From contig CAWEGV010000012.1 of assembly GCA_963808615.1 (NCBI GenBank), positions 1,054,001 to 1,118,000 on the forward strand: DNA of 64,000 nt. The letters run 5' to 3'. A program made the position numbers and the translations under genes. The notes beneath the pieces are model-generated. The model saw nothing but the letters and a program-made list of their open reading frames with translations. It was not told where the DNA came from and made no database searches. Positions 8,757 to 18,354 of this stretch are shown here, piece by piece; within the stretch, counting starts at the first letter, position 1, and each line of letters opens with the position of its first letter. The DNA is from Palsa-504 sp963808615. GTDB taxonomy: Bacteria > Actinomycetota > Actinomycetes > Streptosporangiales > Streptosporangiaceae.

Positions 8757-9393
8757 CTAGCCCCCGGGTCCGAAGATCTGGTCCATGATCTGGGCGCCGG
8801 TGGTGATCACCGGGCGCAGTTCGCGGCGGTAGACGACCTCGGTGGTGCGGGTGGAGGCGTGCCCGGCTGGCCGGGCGATCTCCTCGGTGCTGACGCCGTG
8901 ATGGCTCATCAGGCTGACGAAGGTGGTCCGCAGCTCGCGCGGTGTCCAGCTGTCACCGGTCCCGGCCTCGGTGCATATTCGCTTGAACATCTTCCGGACG
9001 TTTCCCGCGTCCAGGGCGGCGCCGCGGTGGGTGGTGAACACCAGCCCGGTGTCCTGCCATCGCTGGCCGGCCGCGAGCCGCTCGCCGTCCTGGGCGTCCC
9101 GCAGCGCGCGGAGCGCCTCGGCTGCCAGGCGGGGCAAGGGCCAGGGTACGGCGGGACCGCTCGGTCTTGGTCTCGCCGTACCTACGCACCGACCGCCACA
9201 CCGCCACGTGGGGCGGCACGGGAGGCCGGGCGTGCGGGTCGCCGTCCAGGTCGACGTGGGCCCAGCGCAGCGCCCGGGCTTCCTCGGTGCGGACCCCGGT
9301 CAGCAGGCTGAGCACGATGAACGACGGGCAGCCGCAGTGATCGAGCATCCCGCCAGGCACCTGGACCGAGTCTGGCCCGACCCGACCCTGCAC
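8757..9393 (-). pseudogene. Tyrosine recombinase/integrase, N-terminally truncated and frameshifted
   Basis: The upstream frame (to about 9393) reads SLLTGVRTEEARALRWAHVD, containing the first catalytic Arg, then YGETKTERSRRTLALA. The other frame continues MPRLAAEALRALRDAQDG through WTPRELRTTFVSLMSHHGV, EIARPAGHAS and VVYRRELRPVITTGAQIMD, which carries the second Arg, the GHAS box and the Tyr nucleophile. A frame break near 9137 separates the halves, and the N-terminal DNA-binding domain is missing. The layout matches actinobacterial phage/ICE integrases. A near-identical C-terminal copy lies at 35640-36020. Confidence 0.75.
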
Positions 9394-9471
9394 CCAAGTC
9401 TCTAAGTAGCCGCAGAGCGGCAGTGCGTCTGGTCGCTGGATATGCCAGCCCTGGGTCGCGGCGTGCCCGGC

Positions 9472-10710
9472 TCAGGCTGGCCGCGGTTTTCCTGTCACCT
9501 GCAGGTAGACCGCGGCGACCTGGCGTGCCAGCGCGGGCCAGGTGTACCGCTGCGCGGTCTGCCGGGCGGCGGCGGCCAGCCGGGCGGCGGTGCCCGGCTC
9601 TGTGAGAACGCGGGTGATGGCTGCGACGAGGGCGGCGGCGTCGCCGGGCGGCACCAGCAGGCCGTTGACGTCATGGTCGACCAGGGCGGGTATCCCCCCG
9701 ACCCGGCTAGCGATGACCGGCAGGCCGGCGGCCATGCCCTCGATCAGCACCGAGGGCAGCTCCTCGTACCGGGTGGCCAGGACCAGCAGGTCGATGTGCT
9801 GCAGCACTGCGGGAATCCGCGCGTGGGGCGCGAAGCCGGTGAACCGGACCGGTCTGTCCAGCGGCCGCGCCTGCTGTTCGGCGGCACGCCGGCCGGGACC
9901 GTCGCCCACGATGAGCAGGCAGGCCGGCTCGGTGACCTGCCCGAACGCGCTGATCAGCGTGCCGACGTCCTTCTGCGGGGCGATCCGGCCGATGTAGCCG
10001 ACCCGCGGCCGGCCCAGGTCCGGGAACGGGTCAGGCGCGTCTGCGGCGAACAGGTCCGGGTCATAGCCGGGCGGGATCACCCGGATCCTGCTACGCGGGA
10101 TTCCCTCGCGCACCAGACGATCGGCGGCGGCCGGGGTGAGCGCGATCACCATGTCCGCGGCGGCCAGCGCCCGGCGTTCGGCCAGGCCGCCTGCCAGCCG
10201 CAGCCACGCCGTGCGCGCCGAGGCGACCCGCAGGTTGTGCCGCACGCTGGCGTGGACGGTAATGACCAGGGGGCAGTGGTGCCGCCGCGCCGCCAGCCGG
10301 GCCAGCGGCAGGACCGCGATGTCCTCCCCGCAGTGCCCGTGCACCACGTCAACCGGGGTGCCGCCCAGTGCCAGCGGGGCGGCCAGCAGCGCCCATGCCT
10401 GCCGGGCACGCCGTGTATCCACGCCGGTCCGCACGATCTGCCCCTGCCGGCCGAACCCGGTGCGGACGGCCGGGCCGTCCAGCCGGGACGTCAGGATCAG
10501 CTGGCGGGCGCCCATCCGGTCCAGGTGCCGGCTCAGCTCGGCCGTGTGGTTCTGCATCCCGCCGATGGCGTCGTAGCCCGCCGACCTCTCGCTCAGCGCG
10601 GGCGGCTCGAACACCGAGCACAACCGCAGCACCCGCATCCCGTCCAGGACCACCGGGCCCCTGCCGCCGAGCTCAGGCAAACCGGTCACGCTTCCACCGC
10701 TGTCGGCCAT
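9472..10710 (-). CDS. GT4-family glycosyltransferase
   Basis: A 412-residue GT-B glycosyltransferase. N-terminal half: MRVLRLCSVFEPP, the loop GGMQNHTAELSRHLDRMGA and DVVHGHCGEDIAVL. C-terminal half: RPRVGYIGRIAPQKDVGTLI, CLLIVGDGPGRRA, VRFTGFAP and the donor-binding PSVLIEGMAAGLPVIASRVGGIPALVDHDVNGLLV with its EGMA Glu. ATG 10708-10710 has AAGAGG upstream; ATG 10638 is the alternative. It lies between a broken integrase and a decayed IS110 element, with no pathway partner adjacent, so the acceptor is unknown. Confidence 0.85.
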   Translation of the reverse strand: MADSGGSVTGLPELGGRGPVVLDGMRVLRLCSVFEPPALSERSAGYDAIGGMQNHTAELSRHLDRMGARQLILTSRLDGPAVRTGFGRQGQIVRTGVDTRRARQAWALLAAPLALGGTPVDVVHGHCGEDIAVLPLARLAARRHHCPLVITVHASVRHNLRVASARTAWLRLAGGLAERRALAAADMVIALTPAAADRLVREGIPRSRIRVIPPGYDPDLFAADAPDPFPDLGRPRVGYIGRIAPQKDVGTLISAFGQVTEPACLLIVGDGPGRRAAEQQARPLDRPVRFTGFAPHARIPAVLQHIDLLVLATRYEELPSVLIEGMAAGLPVIASRVGGIPALVDHDVNGLLVPPGDAAALVAAITRVLTEPGTAARLAAAARQTAQRYTWPALARQVAAVYLQVTGKPRPA

Positions 10711-11643
10711 GACCAGCCTCTTCCCACCCTGAGCGTCATACTCCACCGTCGCGACGACCAGACGGGCTCCGCCGCGACCGGCTACCAGTGCGGGGCGCGG
10801 GCAGGCCGGCCGGTAACCGGCGTGCTGGCCGCGGGCGCGGTCATCCTGACGCCCGCCTCCCTGCCGCGGGCCGGAGCCATCGCCGCGCTGGTCCGGGTAT
10901 CCCCGTCCGGAGAGCAACAGGCCGATACCCGCGTCGGTGGGTGGGCAGATGCCATCACCGGCCCCCTGCCAGCCGGCGTGCCCAGGCCGGCGCGCCCGCC
11001 CGGCAGCCGACCTGGCCGGCTTGGCGGCGGCCCTGGAAGTGAGCACAGGGGCGCAAACGTAAGCACGCTGGCTAACATGGCGACACTGACCCCGGCCGCT
11101 GACATTCTGGCGGCGCTTCAGCGGCGTCGTCCAGCTGGATCGCCAGGGAGGAGTCCACCTGTCACGTGACATCGCATCGCTCCGCGGCGACACACGCACT
11201 CTGCCGATACCGAGGGAGAACACCGGCGGTTGCGGGCATACCGGACTGGCCCGCGGGCCTGGCGGAGGTGCGGCCTGGGGCCTGGCGTTCCCTGTTCCCT
11301 GATAGCTGCCGGTCCGGGTGCGCGGGCGGGTGGGTCAAGGACCGGGCGGAGCCCGGCCGGCGTCAGCCGGCGCCGTAGGTGTCCTTGACGCTCCCGGCCG
11401 CGGGCCGATAATCGGGTGGCGGGGGACAGGGGGGTGTGCGGTTGTGGTGTGTGCGGGCCCCATGGGCAGCTCTGGTGCTGGCGCGCCTGGCTGCGGTCAT
11501 CCCTCCGGGTATGCCCGTGGCGCGGTGGCCGCGGGGCATGGGGCTGGTCCGCGCGGGCAGCGGGATCAATCAGATGCGGCGGCCGCCGCGCGGGGCGGGG
11601 CCAGACACGGAAGCGGTCACGCGCTGCCCGCGGCCGGGCCTGC
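10711..11643. other. No gene recognised (flank of IS110 element)
   Basis: A 107-codon minus-strand frame (10782-11105) has a hydrophobic start but is Pro/Arg/Gly-rich and unlike a known protein. The rest holds only low-complexity frames. The stretch lies between the glycosyltransferase start and the 3' end of the IS110 remnant. Confidence 0.4.
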
Positions 11644-12698
11644 TCACCGGGCCTCGTGCTCTGCGGCGGGGGTGTCCAGGGACCTGACGTGCCCGTCGCG
11701 CAGCGCGCAGGTAGACGTAGGTGAGCAGCTTGCGGGCCGCGGCGACCTTGGCGATGTTGCGCGCCTGGGGGCCGCGGCGGGCGATGATGGCGTCCCGGGC
11801 CTGGCGGACCGGGGTGCCGTCCGGGGTGTGCTGGACCGCCTCGATCAGCGCCCAGCGCAGCGCCGGTGAGCCCTGCTTGGTGATCCGGCCGCGGATCACC
11901 GTGGTGCCGGACTCGTAGTGCCCCGGGGGGGCAGCCCGGACTGCGAGCACAGCCGAGCCGGGTGCCGGAACCGGGTGATGTCACCGATCCCGGCGACGAT
12001 GACCGCGCCGAGGACCGGGCCGATGCCGGGCAGCGCCTGGACCGCGCGGCAGGCCTCGTGCCCGGCCAGCAGGTCGGCGCTCACCTGCCCCCGGCACGGT
12101 GATCTCGGCGGTCAGCCAGCCGGTCAGCTGCCGCAGCGAGGCGACCTTCCAGGAGTAGGGCGGGGGCAGGGCCAGCTCGTCCAGCCACTGGGTGCCCCAG
12201 GCGCCGAAGATGCCCCGGGCAGGTCACCTGGATGCCGAGCTTGGCCAGCACCCCGTGGACCTGGTCCTTGCAGCTGGTCCGCAACCGCACCAGCTTGCCG
12301 CGGTACCTGGTGATCTCCCGCAGCTCGCGGATCTCCGCCGGGGCGATCCACGCCTCCGGCAGCCGGCCCATCCGCAGCAGGCCGGCCAGGTCCCGGGCGT
12401 CCAGCTCGTCGTTCTTGACCCGGCGGTGGGCGAAGGCCTTCACACCCAGCGGGTGGGCCAGGTGCACCTCGGCGCCGGCCGCCGCCAGCGCGTCGGCCGC
12501 CCAGTACCAGCCGTAGCAGGCCTCCAGCACCACCTGGGGCTGCGGGCCCGCCCGCCTGATCTCCGCGGCCAGCCGCGCCGGGCTGTTGGCGATCCTCGCC
12601 GTGGCCAGCTTCCGGCCATCCTCGGCCATCCTCACCAGCACCGACCGGCGCCGGTGCAGGTCCATGCCCACGATCTGCGGGCCGTCGTACGCTTCCAC
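11644..12698 (-). mobile_element. IS110-family transposase, frame-broken in at least three places
   Basis: The N-terminal RuvC-like DEDD domain is clear: GMDLHRRRSVLV (Asp), VVLEACYGWYW (Glu) and KNDELDARDLAGLLRMG (Asp/Asp). After about 12150 the frame changes. A second frame reads LPGIGPVLGAVIVAGIGDITRF (helix-hairpin-helix of the C-terminal transposase_20 domain), a third reads TKQGSPALRWALIEA and ARDAIIARRGPQARNIAKVA, and a fourth ends LRDGHVRSLDTPAAEHEAR with TGA at 11646-11644. The element is inactive as read. IS110 elements lack terminal inverted repeats, and I could not define its ends. Confidence 0.8.
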
Positions 12699-13187
12699 CA
12701 GGGGCCTCCCATCGTCGTAGATGACGTAGACACCCCGAGCATGAACGCCCGGGACAGCTACGGGGAGCGGGAGGCCCCGCTCCTACATGGCATCAGGGCG
12801 TTGCCTGCGCACGCGTTTATGCGCAGGCGTGCATAACCTTCCATGTTCAGCCAGCACGCTTTACGTCGCAGCGGCAATTGCTGTGCAACCTTTTCATGTA
12901 GACGAATAGAGCCCTGCCGAATAGGGCGGCGCGTTGTGGGGACTGCTCGCCGTCATTCTGTGCGCTCTTACCCGGCGTTCAAGGACAGGCCGTCCCGGGA
13001 TTCGGGGACAACTCGAGGACACGTTACGGGCGAGTTGTCCGAAACCGCCGGCCCGCCGGGGTCTGAGGCCCTGTCCGTCGATATCTCAAGTCCCGGCAGC
13101 CCTCGGCCGTCGGTGCGGTGCGGTGCGGTGTGCCGGGCCGGTCTCTTGGCCGTTGCTGGCATCCACCCGGCGGGTGATCGCGGCCCA
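12699..13187. other. No gene recognised; short CGGTG tandem repeat
   Basis: About 490 bases between the IS110 start and the end of the fusion regulator. The only structure seen is four copies of CGGTG at 13111-13130. Confidence 0.45.
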
Positions 13188-15278
13188 TCACGGCTTGCCG
13201 GCGCCGCTGGCGCTGTCCACGGAGAAGACGTCCCACTCACCGGGAACGTCTTTGAAGCTCTGCTGGCGATGGGGTCGCAGGTCGATGGCTGAGCCGAGGA
13301 GAAGGTCCCGGACCGTCTGCGAAACCAGGACCTGGCCAGGCTCAGCGGTCGCCGCCAGTTGCGTCGCGATGTCGACGGCGACCCCGCGCACCTGTTCGCC
13401 GGACGTCTCGCATTCGCCGCTGTGAACGGCGGCCCCGATCCGCGGCAACTCCGACACCAGCGCCACCGCGCAGCGGACAGCCCGCGCCGCGCCGTCGAAC
13501 GACGCCCTCGCTACCCCGCCGGATGACGCGAGCGTGGTACCCCGGAAGGTCGTGCCCCGCGACCTTTCCACGATCGAATCGATGACAGCATCGTGGTGGG
13601 GTGCCAGCCTCACCGGGCCGACTGCGAGGATCGTCGCCAGCGCCCGGTCCGCATCTCGCGTTCGGATCGCCCGTGAGATGAAGTCCGCGATGTGGCGGGT
13701 GGCTTCGTCGATGACGTCGGAGAGCCAGATGAGGTGGATGTCCGAGTCGAGTTCGACGATTTCCGCCCCCTTGATCTGATCGCGCATCGCCCGCGCCGCG
13801 CCTATCGGGACGTTCTGGTCGCGGTTCGCGTGCAGTATCAGGGTCGGCGACGAGATCGTCGTCAGGGCATGGCGAACGTCGATGTCGGTCAGCGCTCGCA
13901 CGAACTTGGCGGCCGCTGCTGGGCTGGCGCTTCTGGTCTGAAGCCGAGCCCAGTACTCGCGGGCTGCGGGATCGCGGGCCTGGCTGGGCGCCAGGGTGGA
14001 GATTCCGACTCCCGTGCCCCAGTTCGCCTCCATGTGCCGGACGAACCCGTCTACCGCTGCAGGGTCGAGCCCGAGGTCGTTGCCGTCGCCGGCCATCAGG
14101 CGGGCGAACCCGCCGTACAGGATCAGCGAACTGACCTTCTGCGGGTACATGGCGGCGAACAGGATCGCGGTGGGGACCCCCGCCGATATCCCGAGGATCA
14201 CTGCCCGCTCCGAGCCGACGGCATCCAGGACGGCCACAGAATCCTCCACCCAGTGCTCGACGTCGACGTTCGCGGGCCGGTCGGACAGGCCCATGCCGCG
14301 CTTGTCGAACAGGATGAGCCGGCTGAACGATGCCAGCTTCCTGACGAGGTGGTCGGTCGGGGGGTCCCACCACATATCCAGGTGCGAGACGAAGCCGGGG
14401 ATCGCCAGCACGTCCAGGGGGCCGTTGCCCACGATCTGGTAGGCGACGTGGGTGCCGTCCGGGGTCACCGCGTAACGGACCGGAGAGCGGCGCACCTCAG
14501 TGGTCTGGGGCGCCGCTTCCGCCTTCGCGGCCGGACCCAGCAACGACGGGTCCTGGCCCAGGATCGCCCGCTCCAGTCTCTGCAACTCCCCGCCGGGCTC
14601 CAATCCCAGCTCGTCGCGTAGCAACCGCCGCGCCCGCTGGTACGCGGCGAGAGCGTCAGCCTGGCGGCCGCTGCGGTACAGGGCCGCGAGCAGGTGGGAC
14701 CACAGTCGTTCCCGGAACGGGTGGTCGCGTACGAGATTCTCTAGCTCGCCCACCAGCTCCGCGGCCTGCCCGGCGGCCAGGTCGGCCTCGACCCTGGTCT
14801 CCAGGGCGGTAAGGAACTCCTCTTCGAGCCGCACCGCCTCCGCGGCCAGGCCGGCGTGCCGCCCGACGCCAGACAGAGGCTGACCCCTCCCCAGGGCGAG
14901 GGCGGCGGCGAGGGCCTCGCGGGCGGGTCCCGCGCGTTCTGCTCTGAGGGCTTGCTCTCCCTCGCGTACAAGAGCGCGAAAGCACCCCACGTCGGTGTCC
15001 TCCGGCCGCAACCTGAGCGAATAGCCGCAAGGGTGCGTCGCAACCGCATCGGGACCCAGGGCACGCCGCAGGTTCGACACGTACGTCTGCAAGGTCTTTC
15101 GCGCGCTCGGCGGAGCGGTCTCCCCCCAGATCGCATCTATGAGCGCATCGACGGCTATCACCGAGCCGGGTCGCAGTGCCAGCGCGGCGAGCAGCGACCG
15201 CTCCTTGGCGGCGCCGAGCAACACCTCGCCTCCCTCCGCCCGATTGACCCGCACCGGCCCCAGCAGGTTCACCCTCAC
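13188..15278 (-). CDS. SARP-type regulator fused to alpha/beta hydrolase and a degenerate cyclase-like domain
   Basis: About 696 residues from GTG 15278. Residues ~1-95 form an OmpR-type winged helix (VRVNLLGPVRVN, YVSNLRRALG). Residues ~96-245 form the bacterial transcriptional activator helical domain (FRERLWSHLLAALYRSGRQADAL, LGLEPGGELQRLERAIL). Residues ~275-530 form an alpha/beta hydrolase: nucleophile elbow GISAG, catalytic-Asp region LILHANRDQNVPI and a late His (DSDIHLIWL). Residues ~560-696 resemble a class III cyclase homology domain (AAVHSGECE, GVAVDIATQLAATAEPGQVLVS) but lack the metal-binding Asp pair. Likely a transcription factor sensing a hydrolysable ligand. It is divergent from the DUF4242 gene. 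Several in-frame starts extend upstream to 15548 but overlap that gene. Confidence 0.8.
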   Translation of the reverse strand: MRVNLLGPVRVNRAEGGEVLLGAAKERSLLAALALRPGSVIAVDALIDAIWGETAPPSARKTLQTYVSNLRRALGPDAVATHPCGYSLRLRPEDTDVGCFRALVREGEQALRAERAGPAREALAAALALGRGQPLSGVGRHAGLAAEAVRLEEEFLTALETRVEADLAAGQAAELVGELENLVRDHPFRERLWSHLLAALYRSGRQADALAAYQRARRLLRDELGLEPGGELQRLERAILGQDPSLLGPAAKAEAAPQTTEVRRSPVRYAVTPDGTHVAYQIVGNGPLDVLAIPGFVSHLDMWWDPPTDHLVRKLASFSRLILFDKRGMGLSDRPANVDVEHWVEDSVAVLDAVGSERAVILGISAGVPTAILFAAMYPQKVSSLILYGGFARLMAGDGNDLGLDPAAVDGFVRHMEANWGTGVGISTLAPSQARDPAAREYWARLQTRSASPAAAAKFVRALTDIDVRHALTTISSPTLILHANRDQNVPIGAARAMRDQIKGAEIVELDSDIHLIWLSDVIDEATRHIADFISRAIRTRDADRALATILAVGPVRLAPHHDAVIDSIVERSRGTTFRGTTLASSGGVARASFDGAARAVRCAVALVSELPRIGAAVHSGECETSGEQVRGVAVDIATQLAATAEPGQVLVSQTVRDLLLGSAIDLRPHRQQSFKDVPGEWDVFSVDSASGAGKP

Positions 15279-15401
15279 ACCTAGACGATACGGCGGTTGG
15301 CTCCACCGGGGCTCGACCGGGACTCGACCGTCGCCCGGCCGGCCCCTGGTTGGCTCACTCCCAGTCGCCACACGGCGACCCCCAATCGAAAGGAGAAGTC
15401 C

Positions 15402-15686
15402 GTGCCACGCTTCCTTGTCCAGCGAACCTTCCCAGAAGGGTTCGCAATTCCGGTGACCGCCGACGGCGCCAAGACCTGCCTCGGCGTGGTCGAGAACAAC
15501 GCCGAGGAGTCCGTCACCTGGATCACGTCCTACGTCTCGATCGACCACACGAAGACGTTCTGCATCTACGACGGCCCGAGCCCCGAATCGGTCGAACGCG
15601 CGGCGCTGGCCAACGGCCTGCCCGTCGACTCGATCAGCGAGGTGCGGGTCCTCGACCCGTACTTCTACACCGGCGTGGCGTCGTGA
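15402..15686 (+). CDS. DUF4242-family small protein
   Basis: A 94-residue protein beginning MPRFLVQRTFPEGF and ending EVRVLDPYFYTG, with WITSYVSIDHTKTFCIYDGPSPESVERAA in between, the pattern of DUF4242 (sometimes described as nickel-binding-like). The GTG start at 15402 has a strong AAAGGAGAAG site at 15388-15396. It is divergent from the SARP/hydrolase fusion gene, which may regulate it, and is followed after 80 bases by a secreted protein gene on the same strand. Confidence 0.8.
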   Translation: MPRFLVQRTFPEGFAIPVTADGAKTCLGVVENNAEESVTWITSYVSIDHTKTFCIYDGPSPESVERAALANGLPVDSISEVRVLDPYFYTGVAS

Positions 15687-15766
15687 TATCCCAGCGCCGG
15701 TCCGCCGCTGCTCAGATTGGTCCTGGCCGCTCCTGCGGCCGGCACCATGGCCGGATGGAGGTCGTC

Positions 15767-16795
15767 ATGACGCTGTTTCGCCGGTTCGGCAGGCTTGTTG
15801 CAGGCCTTCCCACAGCCGCCACGCTCACTCTGGGCCTGGTTGCCATGGCCTTCGTGCCCAGCTCACCCGCGAGCGCCCAAAGCAACAGTAGTTCTTGCGC
15901 CACTCCCGTAACCAGCGCCCCCACCGGCCCAGCGACCGTGTCGGCTGCATCGACACCGTATGGCAGGGTGCTGGTGGTTGGTTCGGGCGGCTACGCCGGA
16001 TGCTCGCTGTACCTGCTCACCTCGGACCGGCTCCACGCGCTGACCGGCGCGCCGTTTGCGTGTAGCGACAACACGAACCCCACAGGGAAGCCTTGCGACA
16101 CTGTCCTCTGGCCCGCGCTCCTCACCAAGGGTGCCCCCATCGCAGGGCCCGGGGTCAACCCCAGACTCCTCGGGACGGTGACCCGCACCGACCTGCCCGG
16201 CCTACATCGTGTGCGGCAGGTGACCTACGCCGGCCTGCCGTTGTACCGGTTCTTCCTGGACGAACCGCCGGGGGATATGGCGGAAACGGATGGGGCTAAC
16301 TTGTTCGACCCAGTGACCAGTCCCACGGGCATCTGGTATCTGGTCCAGCCGAGGCGGGGCCTCCCTGCACCAGGTCAGGCTCAACTCCGGCTTGAGACCG
16401 CGCCGGTCGGCGGCACCGGGCCCGACAAGACCGTACTGGCCGCGACGATGAACGATGACTTCAGCCTCCTGCCCCAGGCGCCGTTCCCCGTCTACACCTT
16501 GAGCACGGACAGGCGCCACACGAGCGCCTGCCAGGGGAAGTGTGCCCTCAACTGGCCACCGGTCCTCACCTCCGGGCGACCCGAAGCCGGGCCCGGCGTT
16601 GACCAGCACGCCCTGGGGATCATCGTCAGGCCCGACGGCTCCTACCAGGTGACCTACCACGGTCGGCCGCTGTATCTGTACATCGGCGACGCCTATATCC
16701 CGGGCATTCCGGGCATTAGCGGGCCGGCCAGCATCAACGGAGCGGGTAAGCACACCCCGTGGGGCGTGTTCAACACGATCCCGCCGTTGCCCTAG
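15767..16795 (+). CDS. Secreted protein with two PF03640-type (lipoprotein_15) repeat regions
   Basis: A 342-residue protein with a Sec signal peptide (MTLFRRFGRLVAGL, hydrophobic core to about residue 30, cleavage near PASAQS). The mature part holds two copies of the secreted repeat: one with VTYAGLPLYRFFLDEPPGD and one with YTLSTDRRHTSACQGKCALNWPPVLTSGRPEAGPGV, then VTYHGRPLYLYIGDAYIPG. The CxxxCAxxWPP signature is typical of this actinobacterial extracytoplasmic family, whose role is unknown. ATG 15767 is preceded by GGAGG 7 bases upstream. No lipobox Cys is obvious, so it is probably exported rather than lipid-anchored. Confidence 0.8.
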   Translation: MTLFRRFGRLVAGLPTAATLTLGLVAMAFVPSSPASAQSNSSSCATPVTSAPTGPATVSAASTPYGRVLVVGSGGYAGCSLYLLTSDRLHALTGAPFACSDNTNPTGKPCDTVLWPALLTKGAPIAGPGVNPRLLGTVTRTDLPGLHRVRQVTYAGLPLYRFFLDEPPGDMAETDGANLFDPVTSPTGIWYLVQPRRGLPAPGQAQLRLETAPVGGTGPDKTVLAATMNDDFSLLPQAPFPVYTLSTDRRHTSACQGKCALNWPPVLTSGRPEAGPGVDQHALGIIVRPDGSYQVTYHGRPLYLYIGDAYIPGIPGISGPASINGAGKHTPWGVFNTIPPLP

Positions 16796-16826
16796 CTACG
16801 CAGAATCACCGGTAGGAAGGCTGCCT

Positions 16827-16876
16827 CCTGGGCAAGGAGAATCTGGGCTGTCGAGATACAAATCCCTTGCCCCAGG
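16827..16876. terminator. Long-stem inverted repeat downstream of the secreted-protein gene
   Basis: GGGCAAGG (16830-16837) pairs with CCTTGCCC (16865-16872); the pairing extends by CCT/AGG with one bulged C. The loop is about 27 bases and no T tract follows. It begins about 30 bases after the stop of the secreted protein. It could be a factor-independent terminator of actinobacterial type or an RNA processing site. Confidence 0.4.
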
Positions 16877-17425
16877 GGGCACATCCGAGGTGAGTGCATG
16901 CGTTGAGACGACCGACCCGGCGGTTACCCGCGCGGCGGTGCCGAGTTGCTGCGGAAGGCCGCTCGAGCCCTGGCACTTCCACGGTCGCCGCGAGCGACTC
17001 GACGCTGGCGTTCAGCGCAAGCTCCGAAACCGCCAGCCCATGTGTCGGGCTGACATGACAAAATCGGAGCGCGCCTCAATAAAGCACTTCGGCAGCAACC
17101 AATGGAATGCCCTCCAAATGCCGATCGACGGCGGTCCAGAACGGGCACGCAGAACATCGTGGTCTAGACATCGTGGTCTAGGAGCTGCCGACGCGCCCTA
17201 ATGGCGGATCGGCGCGCGGTTATCTACCGACACATTCGCGTAGTTGGCCGCTTGGCCGCCCCCTGGTTATCGTCCAACGCGAGCAGCCGACCGTATTTTT
17301 ATACATCGGCGGCCTGTTGGGTGAACGCACGGGTCTGCCGCTGTCCGCTCTCGGGCGGGAGTGCCGTGCGGTGTCGTTGTAGTCGTGCGGTGTCGTGGTA
17401 GTGCGGTGCTGCTGGTTACCCGAGG
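16877..17425. other. No gene recognised; short direct repeats
   Basis: Two adjacent copies of ATCGTGGTCTAG lie near 17157-17183, and GTGCGGTG-like repeats near 17366-17410. A locally AT-rich patch (CCGTATTTTTATAC, about 17290) recurs near 32672. Short frames on both strands are unconvincing. Confidence 0.4.
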
Positions 17426-17488
17426 TTAGTAACCGCCCTGCTTCCGCCGGCGGTTAGGCTTGCGGCGCTTCGGGTCCTCGTCAGCCAT
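17426..17488 (-). CDS. Possible 20-residue basic microprotein overlapping the upstream gene
   Basis: ATG 17488-17486 opens MADEDPKRRKPNRRRKQGGY, then TAA at 17428-17426. The start overlaps the last 8 bases of the 125-codon gene upstream (ATGGCTGA), a classic coupled arrangement. The Lys/Arg-rich composition could suit nucleic-acid binding. Too short to judge by composition; it could be chance. Confidence 0.3.
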   Translation of the reverse strand: MADEDPKRRKPNRRRKQGGY

Positions 17489-17858
17489 GGCCGGCTTGCT
17501 GGCTGTACTTCGCGAGCAGCTGCGAGGCCAGCATCGTGACGTCGGCGTCGACGTGGCCGCCCTGCGCGAGGTCGGTCAGCAGCTCGCGGACGTCATCGGG
17601 CAGCCAGGCGGCGGGAAGCGCCGCTTCCAGTACGCGCCGGACGATGGCCCGGTTCTGCGCGGTGTCTGCGTCGTCGGCCTCGCGTAGCTTCCCGGCCGCG
17701 ATGTCGGTATCGGTGAAGTCGCGGGGGTCAGCCTGGTATTCCGGGTTGACCTCGGTCCACAGTGCTTTGGATGCGCGGGTCACCATGTCTTCGGTTACGC
17801 GACGGGCGTTCTGCTCAGCCACGCCTCTAGCCTTGCCCGCGCTGGGCTGCCGCTGCAA
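17481..17858 (-). CDS. Hypothetical 125-residue protein
   Basis: A polar, acidic, helical protein (NARRVTEDMVTRASKALWTE, PDDVRELLTDLAQGGHVDADVTMLASQLLAKY) with no membrane segment. Codon positions are G/C-rich as in real genes here. The start is uncertain: ATG at 17858 or an internal GTG/ATG such as at MVTRAS. I do not recognise the family. It may form a two-gene unit with the overlapping basic microORF. Confidence 0.5.
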   Translation of the reverse strand: MQRQPSAGKARGVAEQNARRVTEDMVTRASKALWTEVNPEYQADPRDFTDTDIAAGKLREADDADTAQNRAIVRRVLEAALPAAWLPDDVRELLTDLAQGGHVDADVTMLASQLLAKYSQQAGHG

Positions 17859-18354
17859 CTGGGCGGGCCGGCGCCTCGCGCTCCGGTGTGATTGACCCGG
17901 CTCGGCCCCCGCCGGATACCGGCCGCCGCGTGCGCCGCGCGGGCCGGAACTGATCGTCGGCGGGACTTTGGCTTTCGCGCAGCCCCGCGCAGCTATCCGG
18001 AGCGCTAGGGTAGGTCAAGGAACAGGAGCGGTACGCGCAACGATGGCGCGCCTGTGAGGGGCCAGACGTCAGCCTGGCCTGTGAGCTGCAGCGATGGGCC
18101 AGGGCCAGCCCGTTGGGCATGATGATCATCCGTGTCCCTCCGCCTGCTCTACCTCATCTTCGTCCGGCTCTTTCCCATCGTCGTCCTGATAGGAAATCAG
18201 ATCGCCGAATCGGCACTCCTGTCCTGGGGCCAGTTCTACATGGCCGGGGCCGCGCAGAATAGCTAATCTGGTGTTTCTGCTTCGCGTTGTCTTTCGGGAT
18301 TGCAGGGCTGGAGCGGGTCTGTTCGTGTGTGCACGAGCGACCGTTGCGGCCTCT
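17859..18354. other. No gene recognised
   Basis: About 500 bases between the hypothetical protein and the decayed regulator. Short minus-strand frames (17827-18129, 18126-18437) have no family resemblance. Confidence 0.4.

Noticed and set aside
9442..11169. A 575-codon plus-strand open frame opposite the GT4 gene
   Set aside because: It is the antisense shadow of the glycosyltransferase (GC-rich third positions keep it open) and shows no family pattern.
16890..17201. 103-codon plus-strand frame with several cysteines
   Set aside because: No ribosome binding site, erratic composition and no family resemblance.
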